Shown: positions 16,331 to 27,428, counted from the first letter of the stretch. The stretch: DNA of 38,195 nucleotides from Pseudomonadota bacterium (GCA_018242255.1 JAFECH010000006.1:1-38195); one strand, 5' to 3'. Program-made: numbers and translations. Notes: generated by a model not told the origin, from the sequence alone.

Positions 16331-17377
16331 TCAGCGGATGACAATCTGCGGTGCGCCGCTCGCGACCGAACCAATGATACGAGCCATCGGATATCCCGCG
16401 CGTTCGATTTCGCTGCGAATGCTCTCAGCCCTGTCCGCAGCGCACGCGACGAGAAGTCCGCCGGACGTCTGTGGGTCCGTCAGCAGCGCTTGCTGCCATT
16501 TCGGACACTCGCTCGGCAAAAGGACCTCATGACCGTAGCTCGTCCAGTTGCGTCCCGATGCACCGGTGATGAAGCCGCTTTGGGCCAGCGCTTCGGCGTG
16601 TGAAAGAAACGGCAGCTTGTCGAATGCGATCTCGATGCTGACGCCGCTTCCGCGCGCGATTTCGAGCGCGTGTCCAAGAATGCCGAATCCGGTCACATCC
16701 GTGATGGCGTGAACGTCGTCATTCTCGCCGAGCGTCTGACCTACGCGATTGAGCAGCGTCGTTGAGGCCATGAACTCCGCGTAGGCATCGTCCGGCAATT
16801 CGCGCTTCTTGAAAGCGGCTGAGTAAATGCCGACGCCGATGCCTTTTGTCAGGATTAGCGCATCGTCCGGCTTCGCACCAGCATTACGGCGAACGTTCTG
16901 TGGCTTCGCGAGACCGATGATGGCGAGCCCGTAGATCGGTTCCGGCGCGTCGATTGAATGACCACCTGCTACGGGAATGCCGGCTTCCGCGCAAACGGAC
17001 GCGCCGCCCGCCAGAATCTCGCGCACGTCTTCAACGGCGAGTTTCCCAAGCGGCATGCCAAGGATAGCCAGTGCCATGATCGGGCGGCCGCCCATCGCGT
17101 ACACGTCCGAAATCGCGTTGGCGGCAGCAATGCGGCCGAAGTCGCGCGGATCATCCACCATCGGCATGAAGAAGTCTGTCGTCGCAATGATGCATTGGTC
17201 GTCGTCGATCTGCCAGACCGCAGCATCGTCGCCGGTTTCGGTGCCGACGAGAAGTTGCGCGAAAGGGCCCGCCGCGGGCTGCTTGGCGAGAAGCTCTTGC
17301 AGGACCGACGGCGCAAGTTTGCAACCGCAGCCGCCGCCATGCGCGAGATCGGTCAAGCGTTGTGTAGGGCCAGACAT
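16331..17377 (-). CDS. selD: selenide, water dikinase (selenophosphate synthetase)
   Basis: SelD makes selenophosphate from selenide and ATP, the selenium donor for SelA. The 348-residue protein has the catalytic loop GGGCGCK with Cys17 and Lys20, the same positions as in Escherichia coli. Metal-binding and ATP-site segments follow ([38 protein letters not shown]). The catalytic residue is Cys, not Sec, so SelD does not need Sec for its own synthesis. It converges with selB/selC, with only 12 bp between the two stop codons. It lies 148 bp downstream of fdhE on the same strand and may share the formate dehydrogenase transcript. Confidence 0.97.
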   Translation of the reverse strand: MSGPTQRLTDLAHGGGCGCKLAPSVLQELLAKQPAAGPFAQLLVGTETGDDAAVWQIDDDQCIIATTDFFMPMVDDPRDFGRIAAANAISDVYAMGGRPIMALAILGMPLGKLAVEDVREILAGGASVCAEAGIPVAGGHSIDAPEPIYGLAIIGLAKPQNVRRNAGAKPDDALILTKGIGVGIYSAAFKKRELPDDAYAEFMASTTLLNRVGQTLGENDDVHAITDVTGFGILGHALEIARGSGVSIEIAFDKLPFLSHAEALAQSGFITGASGRNWTSYGHEVLLPSECPKWQQALLTDPQTSGGLLVACAADRAESIRSEIERAGYPMARIIGSVASGAPQIVIR

Positions 17378-17525
17378 AGTTCCTGCTGTGTTACGGAGCG
17401 GATTATGTGTCCGATATAGGCAGGCGCGCCTGCAATCGCCATGGCGATTTTTTCAGAACGAATGGTTTTGTAGAAAACCGGGTGGCGGAGCGGTGCTGCT
17501 AACCTTCGTTTGTCGGCGCCGAGCC

Positions 17526-18455
17526 TTAGCCGGCGAGAAGCAATGGATTGGGCGCATGCCGCGCCCAGCCGGCTTCCGAGACCATGATGTCGAGCCCAAG
17601 AGACGCGAGATCGTCGGCGTAGGGATCGACCTTCGTGTCTTTCACTTGGTAGAGCATCTTCGCATACGTGTGGCAGTCGTCGCACGTCTCAGCCTGCACG
17701 GCTGCCGAGCCGCCTTGGATGCCCTTGAGCAACAACGCGCCCGAACTTTCGCAGGTGATGCACACCGCACGCACGTGGTTCCAGGCCGTCGAGCACAGCG
17801 AGCAATAGAGATACCGCGTGCCAGGCGTCGGTCCCGATGCGGTGATCAACCCCGACGCCGGTGTCGAGCCGCAGCAGGGGCAGAGCCCGCGCTGCGGCAG
17901 CAGGCGTAAGCTAGAGGCGTCGAGGCTCGCGGCAAGTCGTGTAAAGTAGACTTGCAACGCGGCTGCAACGTAAAGCGCCTCGCCGACGGCGCCAGCGCTC
18001 AGAGAGCCACGCAAGAAGTTATCCGCCGCGTCCTCGATGGCGTCGACTGACCAACCTCTCATCGCGGAAATGATCGCCGACGCCGGCGCTGGAATGTCCT
18101 GGCCGTCAAGTTCATCGAACAGCACCGCCAGCCCATCACGCCAGGCCGCGTTTCGATGATGCCCATCCGCCGCGAACGGGGGCATACGTGCCGCCACCGA
18201 TTGCTCGATAAGCGACGGGTCGATGCGAGGCATCGGCGGCAATGTCGTTGCGGCTTTGTCCTGCGCGTCCGAAAGAAGCGCCATGAAGCCTAGCCACTTC
18301 GCCATGGGGTGGCCGTTCGCAAGCGCTCTGAGGCGGCTGGCGGTCGCAGAAAAACGTGTTGTCAGATCGGGCAGCAGCAATGGCTCGGGCGTACTAACGC
18401 CGCCAAGCGGACTGCCGACCCATTTGCCAGTTGGTGGCGTGCCGCCCTGCTTCAC
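17526..18455 (-). CDS. fdhE: formate dehydrogenase accessory protein FdhE
   Basis: FdhE is a cytoplasmic maturation protein for Tat-exported respiratory formate dehydrogenases and carries rubredoxin-like metal sites. The 309-residue protein has the paired motifs CPCCGS, YCSLC, CITCES and CDDC in its C-terminal half, as expected. The start is GTG at 18455, preceded by AAGGAG. It begins 9 bp after the fdoI stop, so it is part of the fdo operon. FdhD, the sulfurtransferase also needed for formate dehydrogenase activity, is not in the window. Confidence 0.95.
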   Translation of the reverse strand: MKQGGTPPTGKWVGSPLGGVSTPEPLLLPDLTTRFSATASRLRALANGHPMAKWLGFMALLSDAQDKAATTLPPMPRIDPSLIEQSVAARMPPFAADGHHRNAAWRDGLAVLFDELDGQDIPAPASAIISAMRGWSVDAIEDAADNFLRGSLSAGAVGEALYVAAALQVYFTRLAASLDASSLRLLPQRGLCPCCGSTPASGLITASGPTPGTRYLYCSLCSTAWNHVRAVCITCESSGALLLKGIQGGSAAVQAETCDDCHTYAKMLYQVKDTKVDPYADDLASLGLDIMVSEAGWARHAPNPLLLAG

Positions 18456-18464
18456 GCGAACTCC

Positions 18465-19136
18465 TTACTTGTTCAATCGTCCGTTCGAGTTCGGCCGCGG
18501 ACCTGTCGAGCCAGTCGTCGCGAGTGACCGGAACCATTTCCGATGATGCCGCCACGCCCAGCCCGGCGTTACCCAGCCTTGCGTCATGGCCCGCATCGAA
18601 CCGCGCACCCAGATCGCAGCGTAGACATGCACGATCCAGATGATGATCGCGGCAATGGCAGCTAACGAATGGATAAGCAAGGCCGCCCGCTGCGTCGGGA
18701 TCGACGTATAGGTGCCGAAGTAATATTCCCAAATGACGATGCCGGTGAAGAACAGCACCGGCACGAGAAGCGTCATCGACCAGAACACGAATTTCTGCCC
18801 GGCATTAAAGCGCGCCACTTCCGGAACGCCTTCCTCTTTATTCTCCAGAACTTTGTCGATGGCTTTCATCCAGGCGACGTCGTCGCGGGTCCAGAGATTG
18901 TCGCGCCAGAACTGGATGATGAGCCCGGTATAGCTGACCAGCAGCACGCAGCCGATCCACGGATGCACGGCGCGTGTCCACTGACCACCGCCGAACAGGT
19001 TCGAGAGCCAGTACAGCAGCGGATCGAACATAGACAGGCCCGACAGCATCAAAAGAATGAAACAGGCGGCCGTCAGCCAGTGATTGAGGCGCGTGATCGT
19101 GCTGTTGCGTGTGAGTGTTCCATACGGGCGGCTCAT
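18465..19136 (-). CDS. fdoI: formate dehydrogenase gamma subunit, cytochrome b556
   Basis: This 223-residue integral membrane subunit binds two b haems and passes electrons from the beta subunit to quinone. Four membrane helices are visible at about 17-36, 59-77, 115-137 and 152-177. Histidines H19, H58, H156 and H170 fall at positions equivalent to the functional histidines of Escherichia coli FdnI. The segment [16 protein letters not shown] is characteristic. Its ATG overlaps the fdoH stop by 4 bp (19133-19136), so the two are translationally coupled. fdhE follows after 9 bp. Confidence 0.95.
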   Translation of the reverse strand: MSRPYGTLTRNSTITRLNHWLTAACFILLMLSGLSMFDPLLYWLSNLFGGGQWTRAVHPWIGCVLLVSYTGLIIQFWRDNLWTRDDVAWMKAIDKVLENKEEGVPEVARFNAGQKFVFWSMTLLVPVLFFTGIVIWEYYFGTYTSIPTQRAALLIHSLAAIAAIIIWIVHVYAAIWVRGSMRAMTQGWVTPGWAWRHHRKWFRSLATTGSTGPRPNSNGRLNK

Positions 19137-20080
19137 GTGGGATGCTCCGTTCGCTGCGAACGTCCTCTGGCTTCCGGAAAGCCGTTGGCTTCCAGAACCT
19201 CTTCCGCTTCCTGTTCGTCTTCAGGCTGCACCACGTTCGGACCTGCGATGACCCAGTGGAGGAAACCCGAGACCGCTGCGGCGGCGATGCCGACAAGCGC
19301 AACCGGCTTGATAAGACCTTTCCAAAATTCGACCGTCGAACTGATCTTGGGATTTTCCGGCAGGTCGGCATAAAGCCCTGGCTTATCGGCGTGATGCAGG
19401 ACGTACATTACGTGCGTGCCTTGAACGCCCGGCGGATCATAGAGGCCGGCGTTTTCAAAACCGCGCGATTTCAGTTCGACGATGCGCTCACCCGCCCAGT
19501 CCGTCATGTCCGCTTTGGAGCCGAACATGATTGCGCCGGTCGGGCACGCCTTCACGCAGGCAGGCTCCAGCCCGACCGCCACGCGATCGGAACACAAAGT
19601 GCACTTGTACGACTTGTGATCGACCGGGCTTATGCGCGGAATGTCGAACGGGCAGCCTTTCACGCAATAACCGCAGCCGATGCAGTTTTCGCTGATGAAA
19701 TCGACGATGCCGTTCGCGTATTGAACGATCGCGCCAGGAGCAGGGCAGGCCTTGAGACAGCCCGGATCCTCGCAGTGCATGCAGCCATCCTTGCGGATGA
19801 GCCATTCGAGGTTGCCATCCGGATTTTCGTATTCCGTGAACTTCATCACGGTCCACGTTTTCGGATCGAGGTCGAGCGGGTTGTCGTACGTCCCGTGGAA
19901 CTCGCCGACTGGATCGCGGAGATTGTTCCACTCCATGCACGCCGCTTGGCAAGCCTTGCAGCCGATGCAACGCGTGACGTCGATCAGCTTCGCGACCTGG
20001 TCTTCCCAGCTTCGCGCATCGGGCGGTATCATCGTCGTCGCGGAGCGGCGGATGTAGTCTTGCGATTGAAGATCAGACAT
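19133..20080 (-). CDS. fdoH: formate dehydrogenase beta subunit (four 4Fe-4S clusters)
   Basis: This 315-residue electron-transfer subunit has four ferredoxin-type cysteine groups: [41 protein letters not shown] and CTLCSDRV with ACVKACP. A single C-terminal membrane segment ([17 protein letters not shown]) anchors it on the periplasmic side, as in FdnH/FdoH. The N-terminal DYIRRSATT is not a signal peptide; the subunit is expected to travel with FdoG through Tat. It starts 11 bp after the fdoG stop, with GGAGAAG as ribosome-binding site. Confidence 0.96.
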   Translation of the reverse strand: MSDLQSQDYIRRSATTMIPPDARSWEDQVAKLIDVTRCIGCKACQAACMEWNNLRDPVGEFHGTYDNPLDLDPKTWTVMKFTEYENPDGNLEWLIRKDGCMHCEDPGCLKACPAPGAIVQYANGIVDFISENCIGCGYCVKGCPFDIPRISPVDHKSYKCTLCSDRVAVGLEPACVKACPTGAIMFGSKADMTDWAGERIVELKSRGFENAGLYDPPGVQGTHVMYVLHHADKPGLYADLPENPKISSTVEFWKGLIKPVALVGIAAAAVSGFLHWVIAGPNVVQPEDEQEAEEVLEANGFPEARGRSQRTEHPT

Positions 20081-20091
20081 CGGCTTCTCCG

Positions 20092-23000
20092 TCAGACCAA
20101 AGGTCCGCTGACACTTTCGACATTCACAAGGAACGCCTTGAACTCAGGCGTCTGAGTGTTGGCGTCGCCGACCGACGGCGTCAGCGTGTTGGCGCCGTAG
20201 CCCTTTTTTGCCTGTCCGGTGAATCCCCAATGCAGTGGCACCCCGATAACGTGCGTCGGCTTGCCATCGACCATCAGCGGCTTGATCCGCTTGGTGACAT
20301 AGGCTTTGCAAACGATGAAACCGCGCTTTGAGGCCACGCGCACCCAGCCATTCTGCGCAATGCCTTTTTCCTTCGCGAGCGCTTCGCCGATCTCGATGAA
20401 CTCCTGCGGCTGTAGGATCGAGTTGATGCGCGCGTGCTTGGTCCAGAAATGGAAGTGCTCCGTGAGCCGGTACGTCGTCGCCACATAGGGAAACTCTGCC
20501 GGCGTACCGAAATCCGCTCGATCATCCGGGAACACGCGCACCGCGGGGTTCGACTGAACCTTCGGATGCAGCACGTTGATCGCGGGAGATTCGAGCGGCT
20601 CGTAATGCTCCGGGAATGGCCCCTCGACCATCATCTGGCGAGCGAACAACCGGCCGACGCCTTCCGCATTCATGATGAAGGGACCAACCGAATCCGATGG
20701 CTTCACCGTCGGGCCGTAGTCTGGCACGTCGACGCCGACCCACTTCGACCCGTTCCACTGAATGATCGGCTTGGCTGGGTTCCAAGGGTTGCCTGCCGGG
20801 TCCGCACTGGCGCGATTGTAGAGGATGCGCCGGTTGGCAGGCCATGCCCACGCCCAGTTCGGCGCGATGCCCGCTTCGCGCGGATCCGACGCGTCGCGCC
20901 GTGCCATCTGGTTGCCCTGCTCGGTCCAACAGCCCGAGAAGATCCAGCAGCCCGACTCCGTCGTGCCGTCGTCTCGCAGTTGGCCGAAGCCATCGAGCAG
21001 TTCGCCGGCTTTCTTTACGACGGCACCGGATTCATCCTTGAGCTCGACGAGCGCGCGGCCGTTCATGTCCTTCGCCAGCTCATTCGGGTTCGGCTCGACA
21101 GGATTGGTGTAGTCCCACGTCAGGTTCAGGATCGGATCGGGAAAAGCGCCGCCTTCTTTGCGATAAAGCTCGCGCATGCGGTGGAAGATGCCGGACATGA
21201 TCCAGATGTCGGGCTTTGCTTTTCCCGGCGGCTCCGCCGCTTTCCAGTGCCACTGCAGCCAGCGCGCCGAGTTGACCAAGGAGCCTTCCTCTTCCGCAAA
21301 GCAGGTCGTCGGCAGTTGGAAGACTTCCGTCTGGATCTCGGCGGAATCGGCCGGGTTCTGCGGTCCGAAGTTCTCCCAGAAGCGCGACGTCTCCGTATCG
21401 AGCGGATCCATCGTCACGAGGAACTTGAGCTTCGAAAGACCGCGCCGGATCTTGCCGCGATCGGGGAAGGCCTGTTGCGGATTGAAGCCTTGGCAGATGT
21501 AGCCGTTCATCTGCCCTTGGTTCATCATCTCGAAGGCTTTGATGATGTCATACAGCGGAATGTCGAGCTTCGGCAGCCAGTCGTAAGCCCAGTTGTTCTC
21601 CGGCGTGGCGGCCTTGCCGAACATAGATTTCTGGAAGCTGACGAAGAACTTCCTGTAGTTCGACCAGTAGCTCGTTTGCCCCGGTCGCAGCGGTTTATAA
21701 AGCCGCGTCTTCATGTAGTCGTCGAACGTGACCTCGTGATCGGCCGCAAGCGTCATGTAGCCCGGCATGAGGTTCGACAAAAGCCCGACGTCGGTCAGTC
21801 CCTGAATGTTCGAGTGACCGCGCAATGCGTTCATGCCGCCGCCCGCGACGCCGATGTTGCCGAGCAAAAGCTGCACCATCGCCATCGTGCGGATGTTCTG
21901 CGAGCCGATCGAGTGCTGCGTCCAGCCGAGCGCGAACAGGCTCGTCATCGCTTTATCCGGCGCTGCCGTCTCTGCGATCATCTCGCAGATGTGCAGGAAC
22001 TTGTCCTGCGGCGTGCCGCATATGCGCGACACCATCTCCGGTGTGTAGCGCGCGACGTGCGTCTTCAGCAGGTTCATGACGCAACGTGGGTGCTGCCACG
22101 TATCGTCGACCTTCGCGAAGCCTTGATCGTCGAGTTCGTAATCCCAGCTCGATTTGTCGTACTGGCCTTTTTCGGAGTCGTAGCCGCTGAACAGGCCGTC
22201 TTCGAACGCATAACCCTCTTTGATGATCAGACCGGCGTTCGTATAGGCGCGCACGTACTCGTGCAGGATCTTATCCTTTTCGAGCAGATACCGGATCACG
22301 CCCGATAGGAAAGCAATGTCGGTGCCAGGACGGATCGGTGCATAATAGTCCGCGACCGACGCCGTACGCGTGAATCGCGGATCGACGACGACGAGCTTCG
22401 CCGCGTTTTCTATTTTTGCTTCGATGACCCACTTGAAGCCGCACGGATGCGCTTCAGCGGCGTTTCCGCCCATAACGATGACCAAATCGGCATTCTTGAT
22501 ATCCTGCCAAGTATTGGTCATTGCACCGCGACCGAATGTTGGAGCCAGACTGGCCACCGTCGGTCCGTGTCAGACACGTGCTTGGTTATCGAAGACCAGC
22601 ATTCCGAATGAACGGGCAACCTTCCACGTCAGATAAGACGTTTCGGTCGATGAAGCCGAAGCCGCCAGCATGCCGGTCGAGATCCAGCGATTGACGGTGG
22701 TGCCCTCGGCATTCTTGGCGATGAAATTCTTGTCGCGGTCGTCCTTCATGAGACGCGCGATGCGATCGAGCGCCCAATCCCAGGAGACTTCCTCGAATTC
22801 GGTGCCGCCGGGCTTGCGGTACTTCGGCACTTGCAGGCGCGTTGGCGCGTGGACGATGTCCAGCAGTGCCGAACCCTTTGGGCAGAGCGTGCCCCGGTTC
22901 ACCGGATGGTCCGGATCGCCTTCGATGTGAATGATGTCGGAGCGGGCATTCTTGGCACCGTCACCGAGCGTGTAAATCAGGATGCCGCAAGCCACAGAAC

Positions 23001-23163
23001 AGTAGGTGCAGGTGTTCCGTGTTTCCTTCGCATGGGTGAGCTTGAAGGGGCGAACGTTTTCCGCCACTGCCTCACCGCAACTGCCAAACCCAAGGGCACC
23101 CAAGCTCGATGTCGCGAGCGTCGCGCCGGTGAGCTTGATGAAGCCTCTGCGACTGAGATCCAT
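20092..23163 (-). CDS. fdoG: formate dehydrogenase alpha subunit, selenoprotein (Sec at residue 198)
   Basis: This catalytic Mo/W-bis-MGD subunit oxidises formate to CO2 in the periplasm. It has 1023 residues if the TGA at 22572-22570 is read as Sec; otherwise it splits into two frames (23163-22570 and from about 22557 down). The N-terminus has a Tat signal ([14 protein letters not shown]). A 4Fe-4S site uses C52, C55, C59 and C94. The Sec context reads [14 protein letters not shown], exactly where FdnG/FdoG have Sec. A SECIS-like hairpin follows the TGA. The protein continues normally to residue 1023, so this is a selenoprotein, not a pseudogene. GGAG lies before the ATG. It is first in the operon fdoG-fdoH-fdoI-fdhE. 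Confidence 0.96.
22541..22558 (-). promoter_or_regulatory. SECIS-like hairpin downstream of the fdoG UGA
   Basis: On the minus strand, starting 11 nt after the TGA, the RNA reads GGUGGCCAGUCUGGCUCC. An outer GG/CC pair is followed by an unpaired U on the 5' side, then a 5-bp stem GGCCA/UGGCU and the apical loop GUC. This is the layout of the Escherichia coli fdhF SECIS, where SelB recognises the bulged U and a GGUC loop; here the loop is one base shorter. The sequence also encodes protein, as is normal for bacterial SECIS elements. Confidence 0.8.
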
Positions 23164-23658
23164 TTTGGCCGCTCCATCTTCCGCGCCTGCAACTTGTAAC
23201 AGTTCCAGGCGGAGGCCGTAACCCCTACTGAACAGGCTGCGCAGAATTCGCCGCAGTTTTTCAAAGCCTTATCTATAGCGCCATGGAAATAATCGTGCGT
23301 TTTTGATAGACAGCGCCGCTAATGCCATCCGTTGCGGTCACTTCGGCGGCGAGCCTGTGTTTGACGGCCGTGCGACAGCATATTGCCAATCTCCCAGAAA
23401 GGCTGTTTAAGCCTCCGCATAGGCTTCCAGGCGCGTGGTGCTGGCATTCCCGATGGGGCATGGCCAAGGATTCGTGGCTTGCGGTGGTTTAAAAACGTAG
23501 CAATTTCAAAGCAATATCTCTGGGGGCTCACTTCTGTCCGCACGAGTGTTGCGGCAGCCGGTGGCGTTTGGCGCTTTGTGAACCCGCGGGCGGCTTCCTA
23601 AATAGTCGGTCGGCGAGGTCGGGTGCCGCGCTTTGACCTCGAATTCAGGACACGGACA
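23164..23658. other. divergent intergenic region between fdoG and tig
   Basis: These 495 bp separate the leftward formate dehydrogenase operon from rightward trigger factor and must hold both promoters. Short frames here lack ribosome-binding sites or family resemblance. A small hairpin AGGC-TGTTTA-AGCCT style repeat lies near 23400. I could not identify a convincing sigma-54, FNR or sigma-70 site by eye. Confidence 0.5.
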
Positions 23659-25020
23659 ATGCAAGTCACGGAAACGGCACGAGAAGGATTGAAGCGGACG
23701 CTCCAGGTGGTCGTCGGTCAGGCGGAGCTGAGCGAGCGCTTCGCGTCCCGCCTCGACGAAATCAAGGACCGCGTGGAGATCAAAGGTTTCCGCCGCGGCA
23801 AAGTTCCGGTCGCGCACATCAAGAAGCTGTACGGCAAGTCGCTGATGCAGGAAGTGATGGAGCAGACGCTCAACGAAACGAGCGCGCAGGCCATCAAGGA
23901 CCGAAATGAGCGTCCGGCACAGCAGCCGAAGGTCGAGCTTGTCGACTTCAACGAAGAGACGTTCGAGAAAATCGCGAGCGGGAAGGGTGACCTCGCCTAC
24001 AACATGTCGTTCGAAGTTCTGCCGCCTATTCCGTTGGCTGACCTGTCGACGCTGAAGCTCGAAAAGCTCGTTGCCGACGTTGATGACGAAGCCCTCGACA
24101 AGGCGCTTGCGAACCTCGCCGAGCGCAACACGGCTTACGACATCGAAGAGGGCCGCGCCGCCTCGGAAGGCGATCTCGTGACGCTCGACTTCGTCGGCAA
24201 GATCGATGGCGAAGCATTCGAAGGCGGGTCGGCCGAAGGTCAGAGCCTTGTCATCGGCAAGAAGCAGTTCATCCCGGGCTTCGAAGAAGGCGTGACGGGC
24301 ATGAAAGCGGGCGACGAGAAGGTCGTGACCGCAACGTTCCCGGCTGAATATCCGGTTGCTGCTCTCGCGGGCAAGACCGCTGAGTTCGACGTCAAGGTCA
24401 AGGGCGTTTCGAAGTCCCGCACCCCGGCCGTCGACGAAGATTTCGCCAAAGGCGTCGGCGCCGAAAGCCTTGAGCAGCTCCGCGGTTTCATCTCTGAGCA
24501 GATCAAGCGCGAGTATGATCAGGCGTCTCGGCAGAAGCTGAAGCGCGAACTTCTCGACGCGCTCGACGCCGCTCACACGTTCGAGCTGCCACCCTCTCTT
24601 GTTGATTTCGAATTCAACAATATATGGACTCAACTCGAGAACAATCTCAAAGCCACGAACAAGACGTTCGCCGACGAAGGCAAAACCGAAGATGAGGCTC
24701 GTGCCGAGTATCGGAAAATCGCCGAACGCCGGGTACGCCTTGGCCTCGTGATCGGCGAGATCGGCGAGAAGAACAATCTGCAGGTCTCCCAGGACGAATT
24801 GCGCCGGGCGCTGGTCGAACAGGCGCGCCGCTATCCGGGCCAGGAGAAGCAGGTGTACGAATATTACGAGAAGACGCCTGGCGCACTTGCCGAGCTGCGC
24901 GCACCCATCTTCGAGGATAAGGTCATCGACTTCGTCATCGACGAGTCCAAGCCGACCGAGAAGAAAGTGACGCGCGACGAGCTTCTGAAGGCGGTCCAAG
25001 AGGCGACCGAAGAACAGTGA
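23659..25020 (+). CDS. tig: trigger factor, ribosome-associated chaperone and prolyl isomerase
   Basis: Trigger factor binds the ribosome exit tunnel and assists folding of nascent chains. The 453-residue protein shows the three expected domains. The N-terminal domain has the ribosome-binding signature in GFRRGKVP. The FKBP-like isomerase domain contains EGDLVTLDFVGKIDG and GFEEGVTGMKAGDEK. A long helical C-terminal chaperone domain follows. The start is the ATG at 23659 with AGGA upstream; the frame extends to 23623 without a better start. It is followed by clpP and clpX, the common alphaproteobacterial order. Confidence 0.97.
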   Translation: MQVTETAREGLKRTLQVVVGQAELSERFASRLDEIKDRVEIKGFRRGKVPVAHIKKLYGKSLMQEVMEQTLNETSAQAIKDRNERPAQQPKVELVDFNEETFEKIASGKGDLAYNMSFEVLPPIPLADLSTLKLEKLVADVDDEALDKALANLAERNTAYDIEEGRAASEGDLVTLDFVGKIDGEAFEGGSAEGQSLVIGKKQFIPGFEEGVTGMKAGDEKVVTATFPAEYPVAALAGKTAEFDVKVKGVSKSRTPAVDEDFAKGVGAESLEQLRGFISEQIKREYDQASRQKLKRELLDALDAAHTFELPPSLVDFEFNNIWTQLENNLKATNKTFADEGKTEDEARAEYRKIAERRVRLGLVIGEIGEKNNLQVSQDELRRALVEQARRYPGQEKQVYEYYEKTPGALAELRAPIFEDKVIDFVIDESKPTEKKVTRDELLKAVQEATEEQ

Positions 25021-25123
25021 GCCGCGTCGCGGCTCCTGCAATCCAAGACGCCCCTGAATGCGTGCGAGTCAGGTGGGCGAGGCCGAGGGGGTCTGCCCGC
25101 CGAAATGAGGAAAGACGAAGGCG

Positions 25124-25777
25124 ATGCGCGATCCGATCAATACTTTGACCAACACCTTCTGGCCTATGGTCGTCGAGCAGACGACGCGCGGCGAGCGCGG
25201 CTACGACCTGCCGTCGCGACTTCTGAAGGAACGCATCATCTTCGTGACCGGCCCGGTCGAAGATCACATGGCCGCGTCGATCTGCATGCAGCTTCTGTTC
25301 CTGGAGTCCGAGAACCCGAAGAAAGAGATCTCGATGTACATCAACTCGCCGGGCGGTGTCGTCACGGCGGGGATGGCGATCTATGACACGATGCAGTTTG
25401 TGAAGCCGGCGGTTGCCACGCTGTGCATTGGCCAAGCGGCATCAATGGGTTCGTTGCTGCTTTGTGCCGGTGCGAAGGGTTTGCGCTACGCGCTCCCGAA
25501 CGCTCGCGTCATGGTTCACCAGCCGTCGGGCGGATTCTCGGGCCAGGCCTCCGACATCGAGCGCCACGCCGAGGACATCATCAAGATGAAGCGGCGTCTG
25601 AACGAGACCTATGTGAAGCACACAGGTCAGACCTACGAGACGGTTGATAGGACGCTGGACCGCGACTACTTCATGACGGCTGATCAAGCCCGCGATTTCG
25701 GCCTGATCGACAAAGTCCTCGAAAGCCGCGACGAAGTCGAAGGCACCGTCTTCGAAGCCGGCAAAGCTGCCGACTGA
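25124..25777 (+). CDS. clpP: ATP-dependent Clp protease proteolytic subunit
   Basis: ClpP is the serine peptidase chamber of ClpXP/ClpAP. The 217-residue protein has the catalytic triad Ser107 (GQAASMGS), His132 (VMVHQPSGG) and probably Asp181 (LDRDYF). The N-terminal segment [19 protein letters not shown] is a short propeptide-like start. The oxyanion-region INSPGG (73-78) is intact. It lies 103 bp after tig and 349 bp before clpX. Confidence 0.97.
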   Translation: MRDPINTLTNTFWPMVVEQTTRGERGYDLPSRLLKERIIFVTGPVEDHMAASICMQLLFLESENPKKEISMYINSPGGVVTAGMAIYDTMQFVKPAVATLCIGQAASMGSLLLCAGAKGLRYALPNARVMVHQPSGGFSGQASDIERHAEDIIKMKRRLNETYVKHTGQTYETVDRTLDRDYFMTADQARDFGLIDKVLESRDEVEGTVFEAGKAAD

Positions 25778-26126
25778 CGCGGTGATTGCTGGTGCAACTC
25801 GACCGTGTTCGGTCGGAACAAGACAGGAGCGGGCGGCAATTCGCCCTCTCATGAGAACAAACGCTGCACATCAGCGTATGAGTTTAGGTAAATGCTCGCA
25901 TTGAACCGCCGGTGTTGCCAGCTCGTTTATCAACTGTGGCAATAGCGCCGCTTGCGAGCTGTGGCCGGGTACGCTCCATTAATCCAATCTTGATCTGCTG
26001 AACGATAGCGTGCTCAGATTGGCTATGGAGTTCACGTCGCCGCAGAATCGGCTCAGCGCCGAGCGTGAAAAGCGGGCCAAAGCAAGAACATCGGGTTGGT
26101 GGGTCTTGCACGGAAGGTGAGAACAA
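25778..26126. other. 349-bp clpP-clpX intergenic region
   Basis: No gene is visible. Just after clpP, CGACCG/CGGTCG (25800-25805 with 25810-25815, loop TGTT) and GGGCG/CGCCC (25831-25835 with 25842-25846) can form two small hairpins without a T-run. The length suggests that clpX also has a promoter of its own, but I could not assign one. Confidence 0.45.
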
Positions 26127-27377
26127 ATGGCTCAAGAGAAGAACACTCTCTACTGCTCTTTCTGCGGCAAGAGCCAGCATGAGGTCCGCAAACTGATTGC
26201 TGGCCCGACGGTATTCATCTGCGATGAATGCGTCGAACTTTGCATGGACATCATCCGCGAGGAGAACAAGAACACCCTCGTCAAATCCCGCGACGGCGTG
26301 CCCACGCCGCAGGAGATTTGCGGCGTGTTGGATAGTTACGTGATCGGCCAGTACCATGCCAAGCGCGTTCTCTCCGTCGCCGTCCACAACCATTACAAGC
26401 GCCTGAACCACGCTTCGAAGAACAACGATGTGGAACTGGCGAAGTCGAACATCCTGCTCGTCGGTCCGACCGGCTCGGGCAAGACGCTGCTTGCGCAGAC
26501 GCTGGCGCGTATCCTGGATGTTCCCTTCACGATGGCAGACGCCACGACGTTGACCGAAGCTGGCTATGTCGGCGAAGACGTCGAGAACATCATCCTGAAG
26601 CTGCTGCAGGCCGCCGATTATAACGTCGAGCGGGCACAGCGCGGCATCGTCTACATCGACGAGGTCGACAAGATCAGCCGTAAGTCTGACAACCCGTCGA
26701 TCACGCGGGACGTGTCGGGCGAAGGCGTGCAGCAGGCACTCCTGAAGATCATGGAAGGCACTGTTGCGTCGGTTCCTCCCCAGGGCGGCCGCAAGCATCC
26801 GCAGCAGGAATTCCTGCAGGTCGACACGACGAACATCCTCTTCATCTGCGGCGGCGCATTTGCTGGCCTGGAGAAGATTATCTCGCGTCGTGGCAAAGGC
26901 TCCTCGATCGGCTTCCAGGCCCGCGTCAGCGGTCCGGACGAACGCCGCACAGGCGAGATCCTGCGTAATGTCGAGCCGGAAGATTTGCTGAAGTTCGGCC
27001 TGATCCCGGAATTCATCGGCCGTCTGCCGGTGATCGCGACGCTGGAAGACCTCGACGAGTCGGCGCTCGTTCAGATCCTGACCGAACCGAAGAACGCGAT
27101 CGTCAAGCAGTACCAGCGCTTGTTCGAGATGGAAGACGTCAAGCTGACGATCACGCTCGATGCCCTGAAGGCGATTTCGCGCAAAGCGATCGAGCGCAAG
27201 ACTGGTGCTCGCGGCTTGCGGTCCATCATGGAGGGCATCCTGCTCGACACGATGTACGACCTGCCGACGCTCAAGGGTGTCGAAGAGGTCGTGATCGGAC
27301 CGGAAATCGTCGAAGGCTCCGCAAAGCCACTGCGGATCTATACGGAACGAGCGGAAGAAAAAGGCTCCACAGCTTGA
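26127..27377 (+). CDS. clpX: ATP-dependent Clp protease ATP-binding subunit ClpX
   Basis: ClpX unfolds tagged substrates and feeds them to ClpP. The 416-residue AAA+ protein has the N-terminal zinc-binding domain (C10, C13, C32, C35), Walker A GPTGSGKT with Lys119, and Walker B in VYIDEVDKI. It also has the ClpP-docking SSIGF loop and the sensor region [18 protein letters not shown] precedes the ATG. A GC-rich hairpin follows the stop. Confidence 0.98.
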   Translation: MAQEKNTLYCSFCGKSQHEVRKLIAGPTVFICDECVELCMDIIREENKNTLVKSRDGVPTPQEICGVLDSYVIGQYHAKRVLSVAVHNHYKRLNHASKNNDVELAKSNILLVGPTGSGKTLLAQTLARILDVPFTMADATTLTEAGYVGEDVENIILKLLQAADYNVERAQRGIVYIDEVDKISRKSDNPSITRDVSGEGVQQALLKIMEGTVASVPPQGGRKHPQQEFLQVDTTNILFICGGAFAGLEKIISRRGKGSSIGFQARVSGPDERRTGEILRNVEPEDLLKFGLIPEFIGRLPVIATLEDLDESALVQILTEPKNAIVKQYQRLFEMEDVKLTITLDALKAISRKAIERKTGARGLRSIMEGILLDTMYDLPTLKGVEEVVIGPEIVEGSAKPLRIYTERAEEKGSTA

Positions 27378-27401
27378 GCCTTCGCGACAATTAACACTTC
27401 C

Positions 27402-27428
27402 CCCGGGGCGGTGCCCCGGGACTTGTTT
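27402..27428 (+). terminator. candidate terminator after clpX
   Basis: CCCGGGGC (27402-27409), loop GGT and GCCCCGGG (27413-27420) form a very stable hairpin followed by ACTTGTTT. The tail is only moderately U-rich. Confidence 0.55.

Noticed and set aside
20434-22308. A 624-residue open frame on the plus strand opposite fdoG
   Set aside because: It mirrors the codon bias of the real gene on the other strand, is extremely Arg/His/Val-rich and has no family resemblance.
22570-22572. Frameshift or nonsense mutation in fdoG
   Set aside because: The in-frame TGA is at the known Sec site, the frame continues with family sequence, and selA, selB, selC and selD are all present.
25020-25034. Hairpin AGCCGC-GTC-GCGGCT at the tig stop as a terminator
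   Set aside because: No U-rich tail follows, and clpP lies only 103 bp downstream.
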